Shown: one piece after another, positions 30,735-43,100 of the stretch
How positions within the stretch are numbered: position 1 is the stretch's first letter
Layout of the letters: each line of letters opens with the position of its first letter
Assembly (NCBI GenBank): GCA_900169235.1
Contig: FWCC01000333.1
Coordinates: 1 to 54,711, forward strand
Length of the DNA stretch: 54,711 bases
Direction of reading: 5' to 3'
Source: Zarea fungicola
Lineage: Eukaryota > Ascomycota > Sordariomycetes > Hypocreales > Cordycipitaceae
Notes under the pieces: model-generated
Seen by the model: the letters and a program-made list of their open reading frames with translations, nothing else
Database searches by the model: none
Told to the model about the DNA's origin: nothing
Position numbers and translations under genes: made by a program

Positions 30735-32332
30735 TTGAAGAAATGGGTACGACTGCCGGGCTTGCGAGGAAACTGCCTCAAAGATTTACTCACTTGCTAT
30801 GATTACCAAAGCCGGCGTTCCAAGAAACAAGGTACTGGCTGGCCTGGGTAGCTACGGACGATCATTCAAGATGACGACACCCGGATGCACTGGGCCATCA
30901 TGCACATTCACAGGCCCGGCGTCTGGCGCGACCTTGGGTCAGTGTACTGGTGAGGCAGGGTACATTTCCAATTTCGAGATTCAAAGCCTGATCGAGAACT
31001 CTAAGAACGGAGGAAAACCTGTAGAGGTTATCAAGAACCCCGACGGCGACGTCGCAATCATTGACAACACCGATTGGGTCGGATTCATGATGCCGGATAC
31101 CTTTGCAGCTCATATGGCCATGTTCCAGAAGGACAATTGGGGCGGTACTGTCGAATGGGCAATCGACCTAAACGCTGACTCCCACAGCGGTACAACAATT
31201 GACAATCCAGATGATGACCCCGACGTGGCTCCCTTGTGTGATTGGAGCAGAACTCTGTCCAGTCTTGATCAAGTGGTTAATTGCAACTACCCGGCCCTTT
31301 GCGGCACGGTCCACGCTCTGGATGTGTTGAGCAGAGATTTGGATGCGGTGAAGACGGAGTACAATGATGCAAACAACGGTTACGATGCGCTCTATGGATA
31401 CTATAAAAAGTACACGACCAAGATGATCCAGCCCAGCCTCGATAGCTTCATGGAGAACGGAGGCAGAAAGTACTTTGAGTGCGCAGAGCTAAGCTACCAC
31501 AACAACGCCACGTCAAACTGCGAGGACGTGCTCAAGTCTATTCAATTTTCAAACATTTTCTCCCTGCACTATATTCTGCACGACAAGGCTGGGTTTTTTT
31601 TAACGATTTACTTTCCAACCATGGCATCTTGGCTGACTGGGTTAATTTTGACGGCTTGATTGAACACCACAATTCTTGCGGCCCCAAGGCGAGCGACTGC
31701 GAGCGTCAGAATCAGCATACGTACGGCTTCCCACAGACGGCAAACAATCCTACCATTCCGAATCCAAAGGACATCATTAGCAAAGCCGGTCCCAACATGT
31801 CTGACCTGAAGGCTACAATCGACGCCATGTGACTAGACGTCATGACTGGTCAGTGGGCTGGTGCTCTGGAAGACATCCTGCCCGTGGCGGCCATTCCCGT
31901 CTCTCTCATCAAGGACGCCATCAGCAACATGCACGATGTGAAGAAGATTGGGGAGACGGAAAAGGAGGAAGAGAAGAAGGAGCTGATTTTCAAGATTCTC
32001 ACCATTGTGTTTTCCGTGGTGCCCTTTGTCGGCGAGGCTGGAGCGGTAGCCGCCGGCCTCGCACAGCTTGGTCGCATCATTGCTATCTTGGGTGAGCTTG
32101 GAAATGCGGCGCTCGGCATTTGTGGTGTCGTCAGCGACCCGTCCAGCGCTCCCATGGCTTTGTTTGGCATCCTGATGGGTGCCACGTCCGTTGTGCGCAC
32201 CGAAGAGAATTTCGGCAAGATGGGGGGCATGGCCAGAAAATGGACGCCGAGGGCATCCTTACTAAACTCGGCAGAGCGATTACCGAAGACGGCACCAAGG
32301 TCAAGAAGATTAGCAAGGCATGCATGAAGTAA
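30735..32332 (+). pseudogene. Killer-toxin-like (subgroup C) GH18 chitinase, 5'-truncated and broken
   Basis: Only the C-terminal third of GH18 and the tail of this large family remain. The GH18 part shows ITKAGVPRNKVLAGLGSYGR, CTGPSCTFTGPASG and DNWGGTVEWAIDL; the tail includes LCDWSRTL and the ending KISKACMK. LysM and chitin-binding modules and the catalytic DxxDxDxE segment are absent. Breaks seen: a frame change between a short GNCL-containing remnant near 30760 and the main frame at 30799; a frame change at the eight-T run near 31600; an in-frame TGA at 31830-31832; and another frame change near 32235. Intact members are secreted enzymes of more than 1000 residues that degrade chitin and are thought to act against other fungi. 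The breaks and the truncation together make this a pseudogene even if one homopolymer change were a sequencing error. Confidence 0.85.
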
Positions 32333-33156
32333 CTGGCGGGAATACCATCCCAATGTCAAGCTGGTTTTTTGGAATGGCTATACTGTCGGCGATAGACAAG
32401 GCAGTTTTGTTTAAGAGATGTAATTCTCCATAGAGTTGATTGGGAAAATTGTTGAAAATGGAAGTGTAGTTATCATGTTAAATGCATTAGCTGAAACATC
32501 GTTCAACCTCTGGTGCTCGAGCCTGTGGTATGATTTGCTTGATTATAACATTGATATTTAGCGCGCAACGTAAAAAAAGACTAAAATTTCCAGAGATTTA
32601 ACTCGTCTTTTTTTCAACTTCACTTTAATTCCTCCGAGCCAGAAGGAAAAGTCGCCCACTCACAAGCGGGCTTGCCAGTATGTCGCATTTTTCTGGACAA
32701 GACATTCTGTTTTAAACTACCCGGCACGGAATATGAAATCGGTTTCCCAATCTCGGCAAGCTATCGATTGTGGCAGCTTCATGTCACCTCTGCCGAAGTG
32801 TCGGACGTTGTCTCCGCGAACGACCACACAACATACCAAACGAGGTTGATTCCATCTTGAACTGCTCGCAGTTCTAGGCAGTGTTATTCATGATTGGAAT
32901 ATGCAGCAAGAGCACGCTGCATCAGCGTGTATGAGTTGATTCAGTTTCCAATGTGCTGGGCCGCCGTAAATGGTCAGTTATCTGTGGGATGAGGGGTTTC
33001 TTACGGTGCATTGTTGATCCGCGACATCTCAAAGGATTCATCACACATGAGTCAGCAACACCAGGCTGCCTTAATGCAAAAGATAATCTCTCATTCATCA
33101 CAAAACATCTCTCAAACCAATTAGCTGTACTAGACACAGCTCAAAACACCGTCAAA
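32333..33156. other. Intergenic DNA upstream of the GST
   Basis: 824 bp, no supported gene. The GST open frame extends left to 32953, but the ATG at 33157 fits the start of the family. Confidence 0.5.
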
Positions 33157-33939
33157 ATGGTCATCAAACTATACGGCTCTGCCATGTCAACGGCTCGCGT
33201 CCTGGTCACTATTCTGGAAAAGGAGCTGCCTTATGAGCTCATTTTCATTGACATTTCAAAGGGGGACCAAAGAAACAAAGAATACCTTAAAATGCAGCCT
33301 TTTGGGAAAGTCCCCGTCATGGACGATGATGGGTTCGTCATGTTTGAAAGCCGGGCGATTTGCAGATATCTTGCCAGGTTAGTAGATCACCGAGCCTGCC
33401 GCCAATCTGTCAGTCGCGTGTCGCTTGATAGGCTAATAATGTACCAATAGAAAGTATAAAACTGGGACCAAGTTGATCCCTGACGAGGGTGATGCTGAAG
33501 GATACGGGCACTTTGAGCAAGCTTGCTCCGTCGAGCAGAGCTACTTTGCTGCCGCCGCCGAGACATTGGGAACGGAGCTTGTAATTAAGAAGTGTGTTAT
33601 TGCTGAAACATGACTTCAAATAAATGGACACAAAAATATTAACAATACTTGACTTGTAGGATGAAAGGCCTCGGTGAGCCGGACATGGCAAGAGTTGCCC
33701 AGGCTGAAGCCGATTTTGACAAGGTATTCTCCGAGTATGATGCAATACTGGCCAAGCAGAGGTATCTCACTGGAGATAACATCTCCTTGGTAGACTTGTT
33801 TCACTTGCCCAATGCATCGGCGCTCAAGGCATTTGGATACCATGAAACGTTTCAAAAATATCCGAACGTCGACAAGTGGTTCGCAGGCTTGCAGGAGAGA
33901 GAGACCTGGAAGAAGGCCACAGCTGAGGCTTCGGTATAA
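33157..33939 (+). CDS. Glutathione S-transferase (213 aa, 2 introns)
   Basis: Exons 33157-33377, 33451-33591 and 33660-33939. Introns: 33378-33450 (branch GGCTAATAAT) and 33592-33659. The N-terminal thioredoxin fold (residues ~2-78) has the substrate-binding loops around YGSAMSTARV, GKVPVMDDDG and FESRAICRYLA (the VP and ES motifs that bind glutathione). The C-terminal helical domain (~90-205) includes YLTGDNISLVDLFHLP. The length is typical of phi/theta-like fungal GSTs. The enzyme conjugates glutathione to electrophiles in the cytosol; roles in detoxification or secondary metabolism are possible. It lies 3.2 kb upstream of the PKS on the same strand, too far and too common to be assigned to that pathway on position alone. 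Confidence 0.93.
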
Positions 33940-36900
33940 GCAGCGTAGGAGACTTTACTGTTGGCATTACAGTGTCGGACAAAAGCGCTTTCCACTTCTG
34001 GCAATATTGCCTCTTAGTCCGTGCATCGGAATAGAATGGTTATGGTCGTACCATCAGCGCCGCCGTATAGCATGCAAACACACGCCGTTGATACAGCTTG
34101 CGAAACACATCTGGATCCTTTCATACCCTTGCAGCAGTATTCTAGTCAAGTCTCTATATACATGCCATACTGTCTGGCTAGATGTCTTCCCAAAAGCTGA
34201 ACCAATTGCTCGAAGAGGTTCTTTGCTAGAGGGGCAGCATATAGTCCAAACAGCGCGATTCACGCACTAATCAATAAGCCAATTAATACAATAATTTATT
34301 AGTAACAAGGTAGTCAACGCACTGGTTTCGTGAAAGGTGTTGTCATTCACTACGACGTTGCTGGAGAGAATTTCGTGTCTTCAGCTTCCCAATCGGGAAT
34401 CTTAGTGCACGCCAAAGTAGCATAATTGGTCGGTATAGCTTGCATGTACGACCCAAAGATAAAGCGCACAAGCTAGTCGTTTTGGATTGTTGGGGAAGCG
34501 GCTTTGACTTTAATGGCAGAACAACCAGCGTCATACTGTTAGTGGGTTTTATCCCATTCTATCCATATATAGTAAGCCGGATAACCCGAATCCGGCCATG
34601 CCGAACTATCTGCTCAATAATAAACGGGGTTTAGCCCAAGCCCTTTAGCGGATCATGACTATGCTCTGTGGTATAGATCCGGTGCCGAGAGTTAAAATAA
34701 TCATAAGCTATATGATCCACAATTGTTCTTGCATGCCTATATTCAGCAAATCAAAGATTACCAGTACTAGATGGAGAATTGTCTTGGTAGCTTTGCATTC
34801 AAGGCCTCAAGCCCAAACCACGACACGTGAATAAAGATTAATATCCAAAGCAGATGGCTACGGCCTCAGTCACCGAATATTACTCAACAAACGAGTCAGA
34901 GAAAGACGTACTGCACGATTGCAAAGGTGGGGCTAGCAATTGTTAAAATTGTTCGCTTACTCCGTTCCAGCCTGGAGAAGCATGGATGGTGCTCAGCGGG
35001 CCAATTTAGCTCTCTGACCCTTCGTACAATAAGAATGACGTATAACAAGCTCGCTGATTTCCGCTGCACCGATTATTTGCATAGTAAAATACCTAGTTAC
35101 TGGATGATGATCGACTAGCTAAATCTTGGGTTTACTAATCAGATCAGCACGACGAAAGGCTTTTAGATACTAGACTACTGAAGCCTACTGTCGAGCTTCT
35201 GTGACCTACATATGCACAAAAGAAGTTAAGTTGATATTAAAATAATTTTTTTTGAACACGTTTAAGGGTTGTAATAGGCTAATATAATCCAATTTAATTG
35301 GCTTCATATGGATCAAGCTGCCGTCATGCAGCTAATGATAGGGGCTGACTTCCCTTGCTTCTACGCTTCACTTCTGGTGCTCGCATTGCGCCTTAGATAA
35401 TCCATTCCATTAGACGTTCTTTTTTTTTTTTACACATTTATGTACTTGGAAGCATGAATGAATAAAATTACGTAGCAACCAGAAGCACTGCATCGACCCC
35501 GCGTGTCCCTTCATCACCCGGCTGGCCACGACTATCCAGCTCCAGCCAGCCCAACTAGATTGATTGCATTGGAAAACATATTCTCGCTGGGATATGTTCT
35601 CCTCTCTCTGACAGGTGTCTTAGATCTACCGTGTATAATGCGGCGGCCGCGCCATTATTATCGACAAGCCATTTCAGGCTTTGATCATATCAATCAGTCA
35701 TTGCATTGATGGTGCGGTCTCCCTGCTGACGCTGTCAAGAAGCCCCATCGAGTGGACAACCGCAATACCCAGTCAAGCGACGGGGCGGATGCCAATTTGC
35801 AAAAACTGACACCACTGTACAAACACGGGCCGTAGAGCCAATGGGGCAGCGACGGATTACAGAACCATTTGCCGGAGAAGGATTTTAAAAGGGGGCTAGA
35901 ATCGCAAACGGCTTCCATGACCTAACGCAATACAGTAAGACGCAATCAGGAGTATCATTTTCTTCTTCCGCGAGCCGCATTGATCACTAGGTGTCTGCTG
36001 AGCTAATTAAAGGGGAGTTACTTATGATTCGCGATAACCTGCTCCATGTAGGTTAGTAATCATATAAAAGTTATTAAGGATGCGTACTTCACTGCTGTGG
36101 GGAGTTACTCCATCTCGGCCCCAGTGTGTGGGTTGTGCAAAGAGCAAAACTCAAAGCAGTAACGCATCCGATCCTTTTCCGGTAAGCGAGCGCCATCTGG
36201 AAAACGCAAGCTTTTCATCACGAAAGCCTTTAGCGCGTTTTAAGCTGACAGACCAAATTTTCTTTGCCATAAGCCGGCGGTGTTTGAGTGGGTTGACGGC
36301 CCGATATGGGTGTCTTTCACTCGCAGGACGAACATCAAACATTGTGAGGTTGTTTTTCGCTGTGCTTTGTGTCTGTTCCATTAATGCATCTAGGGGTAGC
36401 GCTCGTATAAGCTGGTGATCCTGAGGCTTGGCACATTGCAGCATTGTGCTTGCTGTGATGCCATGGCGCGAGGGGCCGTGCACTTGGACGGTGAATTCCC
36501 GTTTTCTGATGTGAATTACTATACTCTTTACAGTATAATCACAATCAGTTAATGGTCCTATTCCCTTTTAGCCCAATGGTTTTCTAGAATAGGATACATG
36601 AACCGATATTCGCTAGTTGATGCCTTGAATCCCATGCACCATTACTGATCCATACCAGCACTGACTTTTGTAGTTGTGATGCATCAAGTGTTTGTTATGG
36701 AGACGATTTACCGCCCCCATTTTCGGCCCACTTGTTCACAGTTCGGACGACAATACTCATTTCGGCCTTTGATTCATGTTCAGAGTCATGTCAAAATTGC
36801 CGGGGTGGGGATGGTGATAGTACAACGTCCCACAGTTTACCTGCAAAGTCGGAAACTATTCTGTATCGTCAGCAGTATGATCACTGAGGATACTAAATTA

Positions 36901-37104
36901 AAAATTTGGTTTTAGACCCACTGCCAGCTTAACTGCCGTGGTTTGCGTCAGCTATATGGCAGTGTATGAAATGGAACACTCGTTGGCTATAAATCACAAG
37001 TCAATTGGCCTTTTGCCTTGGTGTTGGCCTTTCACTCCAGGCGCGCTCTTATTCATTGATAGCCACAACGAGAAAAATATAATCTATTCATACCATACCG
37101 AGAT
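33940..37104. other. 3.2-kb AT-rich gene-free interval
   Basis: No supported gene, transposon ORF or RNA gene. It is AT-rich with many TAA and TTA-type stretches, especially 34260-35500; the longest frames (about 110 codons, near 36080-36480, both strands) overlap one another and lack domains. Repeat-induced mutation of an old insertion is possible but cannot be shown by eye. The right end is the PKS promoter. Confidence 0.45.
36988..36994 (+). promoter_or_regulatory. TATA-type element of the PKS gene
   Basis: TATAAAT lies 117 bp upstream of the PKS start codon; the spacing suits a core promoter. Confidence 0.4.
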
Positions 37105-40100
37105 ATGTCTGGGTCACACATAGAGCCCATTGTCGTCGTCGGCATTGCGTGCCGGTTTGCTGATGATGCGGTTGACCCTCAGAGACTATGGAACTATCTT
37201 GTTCAAGGTCGCTCTGCCATGCGACCGTTTCCTCCTCATAAGTTGAACGCAGATGCGCATTATCACCCCAATCCTGAAAGAGGGGGCATGGTAAGACTTG
37301 ACTTTATGGTTCAGCTCTGCCATGAGCCGTGCTTGGCTTCCCGAGCATTGCTGATGGAACAATTCTAGTTTCACACCAAAGGCGGGCATTTCCTTGCTGA
37401 AGATGCGTCTCGCTTCGATGCAGCATTCTTCAACTTCACAAAAAACGAGGTCCTTTGCATGGATCCACAGCAGCGAGTATTACTGGAGAATGTCTACGAA
37501 GGCTTGGAAAACGGTGAGTCTGCCCTAGGAGCCTGGACTGCGTTAGAAGGATGCACATACTGACTGCCACCAGCTGGAATGCCTTTGGACAAGGTCATTT
37601 CCTCGGACACTTCCGTCTATGTCGGCTCGTTTGCCGATGATTATCGAGTGATGCTGGACACGGACGTTGAGCAATGGGTCAAGTACAAAGGCACTGGCTG
37701 CGCTAAATCTATTCTCGCAAATCGAATCAGCTGGTTCTACGATTTTTCTGGAGAAAGTATTACTTTAGACACGGCCTGCTCAGCCGGGCTGGTTGCAGTC
37801 CACCTGGCGTGCCAGAACTTGAGGCTAGGAGAATCAAAAATGGTAAGCCCAGGCTATCAAAACCCCAAACTTGAAATGGCAACGTCGAATGAGTTGGCTT
37901 ACTTCTACGGACATGCAGGCCATCGCTTCTGGAGTAAACTTGATCAATCACCCACTCATTGTCAATGATTTATGCAAGCTTGGTGCCCTGTCTCCAGATG
38001 GCCTGTCCTATACCTTTGATGAGAGGGCGAATGGCTATTCTCGGGGTGAAGGTGTGGGCACTGTCATCCTGAAGCGATTTTCCGATGCAATCAAGGATGG
38101 CGATACGATTCGTGGTATCATCCGGGCTACCGGCTGCAACCATGATGGCAAAACCCCCGGGATCTTCGTTCCGTCCATGCAAGCACAGCAACGTTTAATT
38201 GCAAGCACCTACAAAAAAGCCGGGCTAGACCCCAAGGATACTGCATACATGGAAGCCCACGGCACTGGAACGGCCGTTGGTGACCCTATTGAGGTCGAGG
38301 CCATCGCAACGGCATTCAAGGATCGGCCGCAAGGTCAACCTCTCTATATCGGTGCCGTCAAGTCGGCGCTCGGGCACACAGAAGGTGCCGCGGGTATTCT
38401 GTCATTGATCAAAACGCTAATGGTTGTCGAAACTGGCATCATCCCCCCTAATCTCAACTTCAAAAAGGTAAATCCCAAGATTCGACTTCAGGACTGGAAT
38501 GTCGCATTCCCGCTGGAAGCTATGCCTTGGCCATACCGAGGCCCGCGTGTTGCGTCTGCCAACTCCTTTGGATTTGGAGGAGCAAACGCCCACATCATCA
38601 TCAGTGATGCTTATTCTTATCTTCAAGAACGCAATATCAGTGGTTCTCATCGCTGCGCTATCGCGATCCCTTCCCCGACCGAGATCCGCCAGCTCTCCTC
38701 TAAAACAGGCAACAGGGACGACAATATTACAACAATGAGCAACGGAAACAATTATACCAACGGCATGAATGGTACTACAAGCCAATTAGAGACGACTCTC
38801 ATCTTTCCTTTCTCCTCTTTCGATCAAAATGGCATTAAAAGAATGGCCCAGAGCTATTTTAACAATCTCAACTTACAATCAATACTATCGAGCGGTCCAT
38901 CGACCCAGCAAAAGTTCCTCAACAATCTAGCATACACATTGGCATGCAGACGGTCTCTATTCTCTTGGAGAGCCACTTGTAGAGCCTCGTCGATTACGGA
39001 TCTCTTGGACCAGATCCAACGCATGACGGCCGTGCGAAGCCGAAACTCCGAATCAGTTGTGGCTTTCGTATTCACCGGCCAAGGAGCCCAGTGGCTGGGC
39101 ATGGGCAAGTCACTTATTGACTTTCCGGTTTTCAGGAAAAGTCTTGAAGAGGCGACCGAGTATACTTCAAACGTGCTTGGAAGTTCATGGCGTCTGATCG
39201 ATGCGATACTCGGCGAGGTGTCTTATGATACAAACCTGCCTTCGCTGGCTCAGCCCCTCTGCACAGCATTGCAGGTAGCAGCCGTGGATCTGTTGGTAAG
39301 TTGGAACATACTGCCTAACAGCGTTATTGGCCACTCTTCCGGTGAAATTGCTGCGGCGTATGCCGCAGGGCTGATTGGACGAAGCGCAGCCTGGAAGATT
39401 GCATACCATAGGGGCGTTGTGTCCGAAAAAGTTGAGAAACAGGGCTCCATGATGGCTGTCGGTCTCGAGGAAGTAAAGCTTCGATCTTACATGGACGAGA
39501 TCACGCAAGAGAATACCACGTTGACAATTGCATGTTTCAACTCCCCGACCAATCTGACAGTTTCTGGTGACACCGAGGCGATTGACTCTTTGGGGGCTCT
39601 TCTTGCTGGAAAAGAAATCTTTAACAGGAAACTAAACGTTACCAACGCATATCATTCTTCGCATATGAGCACAGTGGCCGAAGAATATCATCGTAGCTTG
39701 GGCAACCTTCCACTGGAAGACAAGCTAGAGGCAAAGCATCCCGTCACTATGATATCTACAGTCACAGGAGAAAACGCTGATAAGAAGATGATTGAGACCG
39801 CTTCCTACTGGGTACAGAATCTTGTCTCTCCCGTACTCTTTAGCAGTGCACTGTTGAAGTTCAATTTTGGAGAAACTAGCCCATCGATCAATGAAGTCAT
39901 CGAGATCGGCCCTCATTCAGCTCTGAAGAGTGCGATTCGAGACACGCTCCGCAATGCTGATATCAGCGGGATTGAGTACTCAAACATTATAGACCGAGGT
40001 AACGATTCTAGTGTTGCTGCACTTAACGCCGCCACCGCTCTGTGGCAAAGAGGACACCCTGTAAATATAGACATGATCAACCAAAGTCATTCTGGTACTC

Positions 40101-43100
40101 CAGGTGCGCTGTTGACATCTTTGCCTGCCTACAGCTTCAATCACGAGACAGAATATTGGATGGAGAGCCGCCTGAGCAGGGATTATCGATTCAGACAACA
40201 TCCACGCAAGGATCTAATCGGAGCCCCCATCAGCGACTGGAATCCGTACGAACCAAAGTGGAGGCAAATATTGCGGCTCTCTGAAATCCCATGGCTGGTG
40301 GACCACAAAGTGACGGACAATGTCGTCTACCCGGGCGTTGGATACATTATTATGGCGCTTGAAGCAGTCAAGCAGTCAGCTGACAATAATATGCGTGTTA
40401 CTGGTTTCCGGTTCAGAGATGTTGTGGTCCAGACTGCTCTCATTATTCCCGACACCGCCGAGGGTCTAGAAGTGGTGTTGTCCATGAATGCATCTACTGA
40501 CTCATCTCACAGCAAATCCAAAGTATGGAACGAGTTTCATGTCTATTCTTATGATGAAAACCAGAGGCAGTGGCGTATTCATTGCCGTGGTGAAGTCTCG
40601 GTTGAGTATGAAAAGCAAAGTCTAGTTCACTCTCACGCCAATGGCACAGGCATCTCGCAACAAGAGGCAGGGCTGAAACAAGGATATGCCCTTTGTCAAA
40701 GACCATTTGATACCAAGAGGCATTACGAGCAATCGGCAAAAAATGGAATTCAGTACGGGCCGACTTTCAGAACAGTAACCGATGTTAAGCTTGGACCGCA
40801 GGGCCAGAAGCGCGGCATCGCAAGTGGCAAAGTTTACATCGCGGATCTGGCGGCTGTCATGCCTAATCAATTCCTCTACCCCCACACAGTGCAGCCAGCA
40901 ACGCTAGATTGCATGCTGCAAATGGTCTACCCAGCAGTGCTTGACCTGAAGGGTGCTGAGATTGTCGATGAGCCCCTCGTGCCGACACTGTTCAAGGAGG
41001 TGTGGGTATCAGCGGATATTGACAACACACCTGGGCATGGTTTTTTGTGCCATTCACAAGTCGAAAGAATTGCGGGCTCTGACTACAGGACCAATGTGAC
41101 GGTGTGGGATGAGCAACACTCGTCGGTCGTGGTTCAATTTACCGACGCAGAGGTCAATCACATCGATGTCAGCACAGCGGAAGATGTCGAAAAGCTCTGC
41201 CATAATATCCAATGGAAACCCGATGCAGACTTCCTCACTTCCGGCTTCTTTGACGCACAACAAAAGCCAGAGCTCAACAGCGAGGTATCGAAAATATTCC
41301 ACACGCTGCAAGTTGCCACTGCTATTATGATTCAAAACGCCCTTCGGACGCTAGAATCAGATGGTGACACGTTTGAGTCCCTGCCGCAGCACCACCAGCG
41401 TTACCTCGAGTGGCTTCGCTCCAACGACGAAGCTATTAAGAAAGGCGAAGTCATGCTATTCGATGACGCTTTATTTCAACAGTGCAAAAACGACTCGGTA
41501 AAGCAAAACAAGCTTTTTGAGCAAGTAGTCGCATCCGGGCCCAATGGCCAGCTATTGGTAAAGGTTGGCAGCCAAATTGTGCCAATTCTGCGTGGTGAAG
41601 TCGACCCTCTCCACCTTATGTTTGGGGAGGACGATGGCAAACTCATGAACGCCGTCTACCATGAAGAGTTTGAGCTTGGACACATCCCTATCCACTTCAA
41701 GTCGTACCTGGATCTTCTATCGCATCGGGGCAGAGGTCTGAAAGTTCTCGAAGTCGGTGCTGGAACTGGAGGCACCACATTGCCCATTCTTCAGACCATG
41801 TGCCCACCCGAAGAGATTGATGCCTGGTCGATTCTCGAGTACACTTACACAGACATATCGCCAGCCTTTTTCGAAAAGGCGGCCGAGAAATTCAAGTCAT
41901 GGGAAGGCATCATGAAGTTCAGGACGTTTAATGCGGAGACGGATCCGAGAAAGCAAGACTTTGGAGTGGAGGACAAGTACGACGTGATTGTGGCCGCCAA
42001 TGTCATTCATGCGACGTCCAACATTCCAGACACTCTCCTTCGCTTGCATGAGCTCCTTAGACCGGGCGGCAAGCTGATTTTGCAAGAGATTGTCCAGCCT
42101 GCAGCTATGTTTGCTAGTCTATCGGTCGGCCTTCTTCCCGGCTGGTGGCTTGCCACGGAGTCTTTCCGACAAGCCGGCCCTCTTCTCACCGAAGATGGAT
42201 GGAACTCTGTCCTTCGCAGTAGTGATTTCAGTGGAACCGATGTGGTGATCAAGGACAGCTACTCCGAGTCTCACATCTCAAGCATCATCGTGTCCACAGC
42301 CGTCGATACTACCACAATGGCGGTTGTTGTCGGGGCCAAGTCACCTCAGTCCCCAGTATACATTGTTGATACATATCCCAAAGGTCACAGCAGCAGCCCC
42401 GCGACACCACTTGCAAAACTTCTAAGCGCGGAATACAATCTTCAAAACAGCCAGATAGTAGCCTTTGAAGACTTGGGCAAGCTTGCATTGAACGACGCCA
42501 GCTTCATCATCTTGGTCGATGGCCGCAGCTCCTTCCTTTTGAATCTCGATGCGGACGACTTCTCCCGACTCATTCATATGCTCAACAACAGCGTCGAGAT
42601 CTTGTGGGTTACAATGGGCATGGATGATCCTACTTTTGCAATGGCCAAGGGAGTTTTGCGCACGACGAGGTGGGAGAAGCATACTTCTGACACGAACATT
42701 GTCACCTTGGACATTGATACCAGTCTTGACAAAACACTGGAAGGCTCTGTCTATCTCGAGGTGATGGCAAAAGTCTATTCGCAGCAATTCCAACAATCAT
42801 CAAGCTTCAAGTCTGCCGAATACGAGTTGCGGGGAGACACACTCTACTCTAGCCGTCTATACAAGCACGACGCAGCAAGTGAATTTTTGACGATTGCCCA
42901 GGGCGGCGAAGGCCAGGTTGGGCTGCAGCCATGGGGCCAGACACCCTCGCGACCGTTGAAGCTGGTCAGTCTCTTGCCTGGCGACATGAACAGCCTGGTT
43001 TTCAAAGACGACGACTATGCTGAGCCGCTGGGCGATTTCGAGGTTGACGTTGAAATCAAGGCGGCGGGGCTCAACTTTAGAGACATCATGATTGCCATGG

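Noticed and set aside
31805..31856. A short intron removing the in-frame stop of the chitinase remnant
   Set aside because: The only GT...AG pair there would be about 25 bp, below the size of any functional intron in this window.
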